From JBCCEV01 sp039030125 (GTDB lineage: Bacteria; Pseudomonadota; Gammaproteobacteria; Ga0077536), in contig JBCCEV010000087.1 of NCBI GenBank assembly GCA_039030125.1, positions 1-17,723 on the forward strand: a stretch of DNA of 17,723 nucleotides, read 5' to 3'. A program made the position numbers and the translations under genes. Positions 14,461-17,723 of the stretch are shown here, in pieces; position 1 is the first letter of the stretch, and each line of letters opens with the position of its first letter. Under the pieces are notes generated by a model. That model was not told the DNA's origin and did no database searches. It was given only the letters and a program-made list of their open reading frames with translations.

Positions 14461-15252
14461 TCAGGCGACTTGGTGGAGATGCACCTCCCGCTGCGGGTAG
14501 GGGATACTGATCCCCTCGCTATCGAAACGCTTTTTCATATTTTCTTGCAACGCAAAATAGGTGGGCCAGTAATCTTCCGATTTCACCCAGGGTCGCACCG
14601 CGAAATTCACGCTGTTATCGCCAAGCTCGACGATCCCGATGGTCGGTTCCGGATCTTTAAGGACGCGCTCATCATCGCTCAACACCGCTTCGATGTTGCT
14701 TCTAACTTTATCGAGATCCGCCTCGTACCCAACTCCGAACACCAAATCAATGCGGCGGGTCGGTTTGGTTGAGTAGTTGACGATATTGCCGCTGGCAACA
14801 CCGGCATTGGGCACGATCACCGTTTTGTTATCCCCGGTTCGGATTTGCGTGGTGAACATTTGGATTTCCTCAACAATCCCGGTTGTTCCACCGGCTTCAA
14901 TGAAATCGCCGACCTTAAACGGCCGAAAGGTGACCAGGAGTGCGCCGGCCGCCAAATTCGACAACGAACCTTGAAAAGCGAGAGCGATAGCGAGGCCTGC
15001 TGCACCAAGTATGGCGACCACCGACGTGGTTTGAATCCCCAGTTGTCCAAGTGCGGCAATGACCACGAACGCCAAAACGCCGAAATGAATTGTGCTCCCT
15101 AGAAACGACACAAGAATCGGGTCGGCGCCGCGAGTTTCCATCATGCGCCGGCACAAGCCCGCGACCCAGCCCGCCGCCATGCGGCCCACGAAAAATATGA
15201 CGGCCGCGACGACCAGATTCTGTATGAAAGTCATAATCAGTTCGGAATCCAT
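14461..15252 (-). CDS. MscS family small-conductance mechanosensitive channel
   Basis: This 263-residue inner-membrane protein releases solutes on hypo-osmotic shock. It has three membrane segments: TM1 about 8-30, TM2 about 55-73 and the pore-lining TM3 about 78-109, with the Gly/Ala-rich ILGAAGLAIALAFQGSLSN stretch. The MscS core follows: FRPFKVGDFIEAGGTTGIVEEI, then the beta domain with VPNAGVASGNIVNYS and the C-terminal alpha/beta domain ending VHLHQVA. Length is close to the 286 residues of E. coli MscS. A strong Shine-Dalgarno (GAGGAGGG) precedes the ATG. It is divergent from etfB over a long spacer and has no evident functional tie to the catabolic genes. Confidence 0.92.
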   Translation of the reverse strand: MDSELIMTFIQNLVVAAVIFFVGRMAAGWVAGLCRRMMETRGADPILVSFLGSTIHFGVLAFVVIAALGQLGIQTTSVVAILGAAGLAIALAFQGSLSNLAAGALLVTFRPFKVGDFIEAGGTTGIVEEIQMFTTQIRTGDNKTVIVPNAGVASGNIVNYSTKPTRRIDLVFGVGYEADLDKVRSNIEAVLSDDERVLKDPEPTIGIVELGDNSVNFAVRPWVKSEDYWPTYFALQENMKKRFDSEGISIPYPQREVHLHQVA

Positions 15253-15638
15253 GTATCCCTCCTCGCGAGATTGAAAGTTCGCTGTTATCGAAAAAGCGGG
15301 GCGAAAGGCCGGCCTACCGAGCCTCAGGCAGCGCGCAACTTAACGGTTTTACGTGCGGATCGAAAGGGTCAGGCGTGCGCGAACGAGATTCGCTGACTTT
15401 GCCGCAGGCCCTAGAAATGCTAACATTTTCAAGGTTCTGCTAGGCGAAATTGAGTCCGCAAAGACTGCGAGCGTGCCTCCTGTCGGTGATTCAAGGCGAG
15501 CTTAGCCGACTGCCGTACTCGGCGCCGGTGATCTCATGCACGCGGCGCCATTCTGTAGCGCAATGCAGAGTCCTCAGCCGTCAACTGACCTAGCGTGTGA
15601 CGCGTATATTGCGTGCAAGTGGAAATCTGGAGAATACG
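15253..15638. other. Divergent intergenic region between mscS and etfB
   Basis: These 386 bases hold no convincing gene. The etfB frame is open from 15597, but the family start is at 15639. A short interrupted inverted repeat CCTAG/CTAGG spans about 15410-15444. A -10-like TATATT lies at 15605-15610, with only a poor -35 (TCAACT at 15581-15586, 18-base spacing). It must contain promoters for both flanking genes, but they cannot be fixed from sequence alone. Confidence 0.5.
15605..15610 (+). promoter_or_regulatory. Possible -10 box of the etf operon
   Basis: TATATT lies 28 bases before the etfB ATG. The best -35 candidate 18 bases upstream matches consensus at only three positions, so a factor-assisted promoter or another start site is equally possible. 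Confidence 0.25.
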
Positions 15639-16388
15639 ATGAAGATCTTGGTCGCAGTGAAGCGGGCAATTGATTACAACGTCAAAGCACGGCCGAAATC
15701 AGACAATTCGGGAGTGGACTTGGCCAACGTGAAAATGTCCATGAATCCGTTCGATGAGATTGCCGTGGAGGAAGCGATCCGGCTACAAGAGGCTGGCACA
15801 GCCTCGGAAACCGTCGCTGTCTCCATTGGGCCCAAGCAATGCCAAGAAACATTGCGAACGGCGATGGCGATGGGCGTTGAGCGCTCAATACTGGTGGAGA
15901 CCGAAGAGGACGTGCAGCCACTGGCCGTTGCCAAGGTCCTAAAAGCACTGGTTGAGAAAGAGCAACCGTCGCTGGTGATATTAGGTAAGCAGGCCATTGA
16001 CGATGATTCTAATCAGGTTGGTCAAATGTTGGCAGCATTGCTGGGCTGGGCGCAGGGTACGTTTGCCTGCAAGGTTACCCCGGACGGTGAGACGCTCTCG
16101 GTGCAGCGTGAGGTGGATGGTGGCTTACAAACGGTGGCGCTCAAGCTGCCGGCGATAGTCACCACCGATTTGCGGCTTAATGAGCCGCGCTACGTGAAGC
16201 TTCCAAATATCATGAAAGCCAAGAAGAAGCCCTTGGACACGGTGACGCCCGCTGACCTCGGTGTCGATGTCGCGCCTCGTTTGACCTTACTGAAAGCCGA
16301 GGATCCGCCGGTGCGCGAGGCGGGCGTGAAGGTAGAAGACGTGGCTGAATTGGTCGAGAAATTGAAGAACGAAGCAAAGGTGATTTAA
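15639..16388 (+). CDS. etfB: Electron transfer flavoprotein, beta subunit
   Basis: This 249-residue protein is the small ETF subunit, which binds AMP and forms the docking face for acyl-CoA dehydrogenases. Visible marks are the N-terminal MKILVAVKRAIDYN, NPFDEIAVEEAIRLQE (36-51), GKQAIDDDSNQVGQMLAALL (116-135) and the signature VQREVDGGLQ (155-164) followed by KLPAIVTTDLRLNEPRYVKL. The frame is open 42 bases further upstream, but the ATG at 15639 has GGAG 7 bases before it and gives the normal length. It is followed directly by etfA (TAAATG). ETF would accept electrons from the two acyl-CoA dehydrogenases in this window, among others. Confidence 0.95.
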   Translation: MKILVAVKRAIDYNVKARPKSDNSGVDLANVKMSMNPFDEIAVEEAIRLQEAGTASETVAVSIGPKQCQETLRTAMAMGVERSILVETEEDVQPLAVAKVLKALVEKEQPSLVILGKQAIDDDSNQVGQMLAALLGWAQGTFACKVTPDGETLSVQREVDGGLQTVALKLPAIVTTDLRLNEPRYVKLPNIMKAKKKPLDTVTPADLGVDVAPRLTLLKAEDPPVREAGVKVEDVAELVEKLKNEAKVI

Positions 16389-17321
16389 ATGGCCGTGCTA
16401 ATTATTGCAGAACACGATAACGCGGCTGTCGGGCCGGCAACTCTTAACGCTGTCGCCGCGGGATTGAAACTTGCCGATAGCGTTGACGTTCTGGTTGCCG
16501 GGGAAGGCTGTGGGGCCGTTGCCGACGGTGCTAAATCCATTCAAGGCGTGGCCAAGGTGTTAGTCGCCGACGCGGCCCCGTATGCCAATGCGCTGGCTGA
16601 GAACTTAGCGCCCTTGATTGCAGAAGTGGCTGACAGCTATGAGCACATTCTCGCGGCAGCGACCACAACGGGAAAAAATGTCATGCCCCGAGTTGCAGCG
16701 CTCCTTGATGTCGCGCAGATCTCCGACATCATCGGTGTTGCAGGCGCCGACACTTTCGTGCGGCCCATTTACGCCGGGAACATTATCGCAACCGTGCAGA
16801 CCGCCGACGCGAAGAAGGTGATCACTGTGCGCACCACCGCTTTCGACGCCGTCGCCGACACCGGTGGCAGCGCCGAGGTCACGCCAGTCGACGCTACCCA
16901 TGATTCAGGACTATCAAGCTTTGAGGGCGAGGAACTCACGAAATCCGATCGTCCAGATTTGACGGCCGCCGATATTGTTGTTTCTGGCGGGCGCGGCGTT
17001 GGGAGCGCCGATAATTTTTCGATTATCGAAGCCCTCGCGGACAAGCTGGGCGCAGCGGTCGGCGCCTCCCGGGCCGCCGTCGATGCGGGCTATATGCCCA
17101 ACGATTATCAGGTGGGTCAAACCGGGAAGGTAGTAGCGCCGCAGCTCTATGTAGCTGTTGGTATCTCCGGGGCGATCCAGCATCTTGCCGGTATGAAAGA
17201 CAGCAAAGTCATCGTCGCCATCAACAAGGATGAGGAAGCGCCGATTTTCCAAGTCGCTGATTACGGCCTGGTCGGTGATCTGTTCAACGAAGTACCCGCA
17301 ATGACGGACCTTCTCGAATAG
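16389..17321 (+). CDS. etfA: Electron transfer flavoprotein, alpha subunit
   Basis: This 310-residue subunit carries the FAD. The C-terminal FAD domain shows VSGGRGVGSADNF (198-210), GASRAAVDAGYMP (225-237), QVGQTGKVVAPQLYVAVGIS (241-260), GAIQHLAGM (261-269) and AINKDEEAPIF (278-287), all textbook. The N-terminal domain begins MAVLIIAEHDN. The ATG abuts the etfB stop with no gap, and an AAAGG ribosome site lies inside the end of etfB, so equal expression is expected. Together with EtfB it carries electrons from dehydrogenases to ETF:quinone oxidoreductase, whose gene begins 77 bases downstream. Confidence 0.95.
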   Translation: MAVLIIAEHDNAAVGPATLNAVAAGLKLADSVDVLVAGEGCGAVADGAKSIQGVAKVLVADAAPYANALAENLAPLIAEVADSYEHILAAATTTGKNVMPRVAALLDVAQISDIIGVAGADTFVRPIYAGNIIATVQTADAKKVITVRTTAFDAVADTGGSAEVTPVDATHDSGLSSFEGEELTKSDRPDLTAADIVVSGGRGVGSADNFSIIEALADKLGAAVGASRAAVDAGYMPNDYQVGQTGKVVAPQLYVAVGISGAIQHLAGMKDSKVIVAINKDEEAPIFQVADYGLVGDLFNEVPAMTDLLE

Positions 17322-17398
17322 GGCTGCCGCGCGCCCAAGTGCATGCACCACCACACCGGGTGGCTACCCCAAAGGCACAACAGTAGAGGAGCGTTGAA

Positions 17399-17671
17399 AT
17401 GACGGCAGAACGCGAATCAATGGAGTACGACGTCGTAATCGTAGGCGGCGGGCCGTCAGGTCTGTCGGCAGCGATTCGCATTCGGCAGTTGGCGATGGAG
17501 AACGATGCCGAAATCACCGTTTGCGTGCTAGAAAAAGGTTCGGAGATTGGCGCCCATATTCTCTCCGGTGCAGTAATCGAACCGCGGACCCTCAATGAGT
17601 TCCTGCCTGACTGGCAGGAACGCGGCGCGCCTCGTAATACGCCGGCCGGCGACGATCTATCGAGTACCTGA
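17399..17671 (+). CDS. ETF:ubiquinone oxidoreductase, N-terminal part; frame lost near the edge
   Basis: Residues 1-84 are a clear ETF:quinone oxidoreductase N-terminus. They show ERESMEYDVVIVGGGPSG with the FAD-binding GGGPSG at 16-21, CVLEKGSEIGAHILSGAVIE (about 45-64), and DWQERGAPRNTP. GAGGAG precedes the ATG by 8 bases. The family protein is about 550 residues, but here the frame reaches a TGA at 17669-17671 after 90 residues. The family would continue with a T/E-DRF segment after NTP; instead sequence likeness stops at about 17650. A different frame stays open from there to the window edge and reads RSIEYLRNHSVIVDGEIRN, which I do not recognise as this enzyme. A contig-end join error or a real disruption would both fit. 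Confidence 0.8.
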   Translation: MTAERESMEYDVVIVGGGPSGLSAAIRIRQLAMENDAEITVCVLEKGSEIGAHILSGAVIEPRTLNEFLPDWQERGAPRNTPAGDDLSST

Positions 17672-17723
17672 GGAACCACTCCGTCATTGTTGATGGCGAG
17701 ATCCGCAATCACGTCGTCAACTA

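Noticed and set aside
16914..17354. A 146-residue minus-strand frame within etfA
   Set aside because: It is antisense to the highly conserved FAD domain of etfA and has no family resemblance or ribosome site.
1..17723. CRISPR array, prophage, transposon, tRNA or rRNA
   Set aside because: Reading both strands showed no regularly spaced repeats, transposase or phage genes, or cloverleaf/rRNA-like sequence.

Overview
This is a metabolic stretch of a proteobacterial chromosome, with G+C judged by eye in the mid-50s. A gammaproteobacterium is my best guess but is not proven. The supporting signs are proteobacterial Shine-Dalgarno spacing, an etfB-etfA-ETF:quinone oxidoreductase series, a MscS channel, an intracellular polyhydroxyalkanoate depolymerase and a periplasmic DUF1329 protein. 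No mobile element, CRISPR array, tRNA or rRNA was seen. Both edges look like possible contig ends: the left edge lies inside a PAS-domain gene at a perfect 20-nt palindrome, and the right edge lies inside an ETF:quinone oxidoreductase gene whose frame is lost.

Layout. 1-3280 (minus strand): a run of VOC/glyoxalase-fold protein, LLM-class flavin monooxygenase and secreted DUF1329 protein, then the N-terminus of a PAS protein. 3431-5372 (plus): intracellular PHA depolymerase with a Cys-Asp-His triad, then a small SRPBCC protein. 5415-7631 (minus): acyl-CoA dehydrogenase followed by a second LLM monooxygenase. 7752-13576 (plus): two tandem 333-residue DUF7064-like paralogues, an APH-fold phosphotransferase, a DUF6285-like small protein, an isovaleryl-type acyl-CoA dehydrogenase broken by an in-frame TAA, and a PECR-like short-chain reductase. 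13573-15252 (minus): a small helical protein coupled to an RRM RNA-binding protein, and a MscS channel. 15639-17671 (plus): etfB, etfA and the start of ETF:quinone oxidoreductase.

How the genes fit together. The kinase, small protein, acyl-CoA dehydrogenase and SDR at 9775-13576 have the same order as lvaABCD of Pseudomonas putida. In that pathway a hydroxyacyl-CoA is phosphorylated and the phosphate is then lost so that beta-oxidation can continue. Here the cassette is fused to a DUF7064 pair and flanked by LLM monooxygenases, a second acyl-CoA dehydrogenase, VOC, SRPBCC and DUF1329 proteins. Its dehydrogenase and SDR also carry active-site motifs that differ from what I would expect of plain levulinate enzymes. 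My inference is a catabolic island for a hydrophobic, oxygenated or cyclic substrate whose hydroxyacyl-CoA intermediates are handled by phosphorylation. ETF and ETF:quinone oxidoreductase nearby would take electrons from the dehydrogenases to the quinone pool. The substrate is not determined by the sequence. No acyl-CoA ligase, thiolase or regulator of the island lies in the window.
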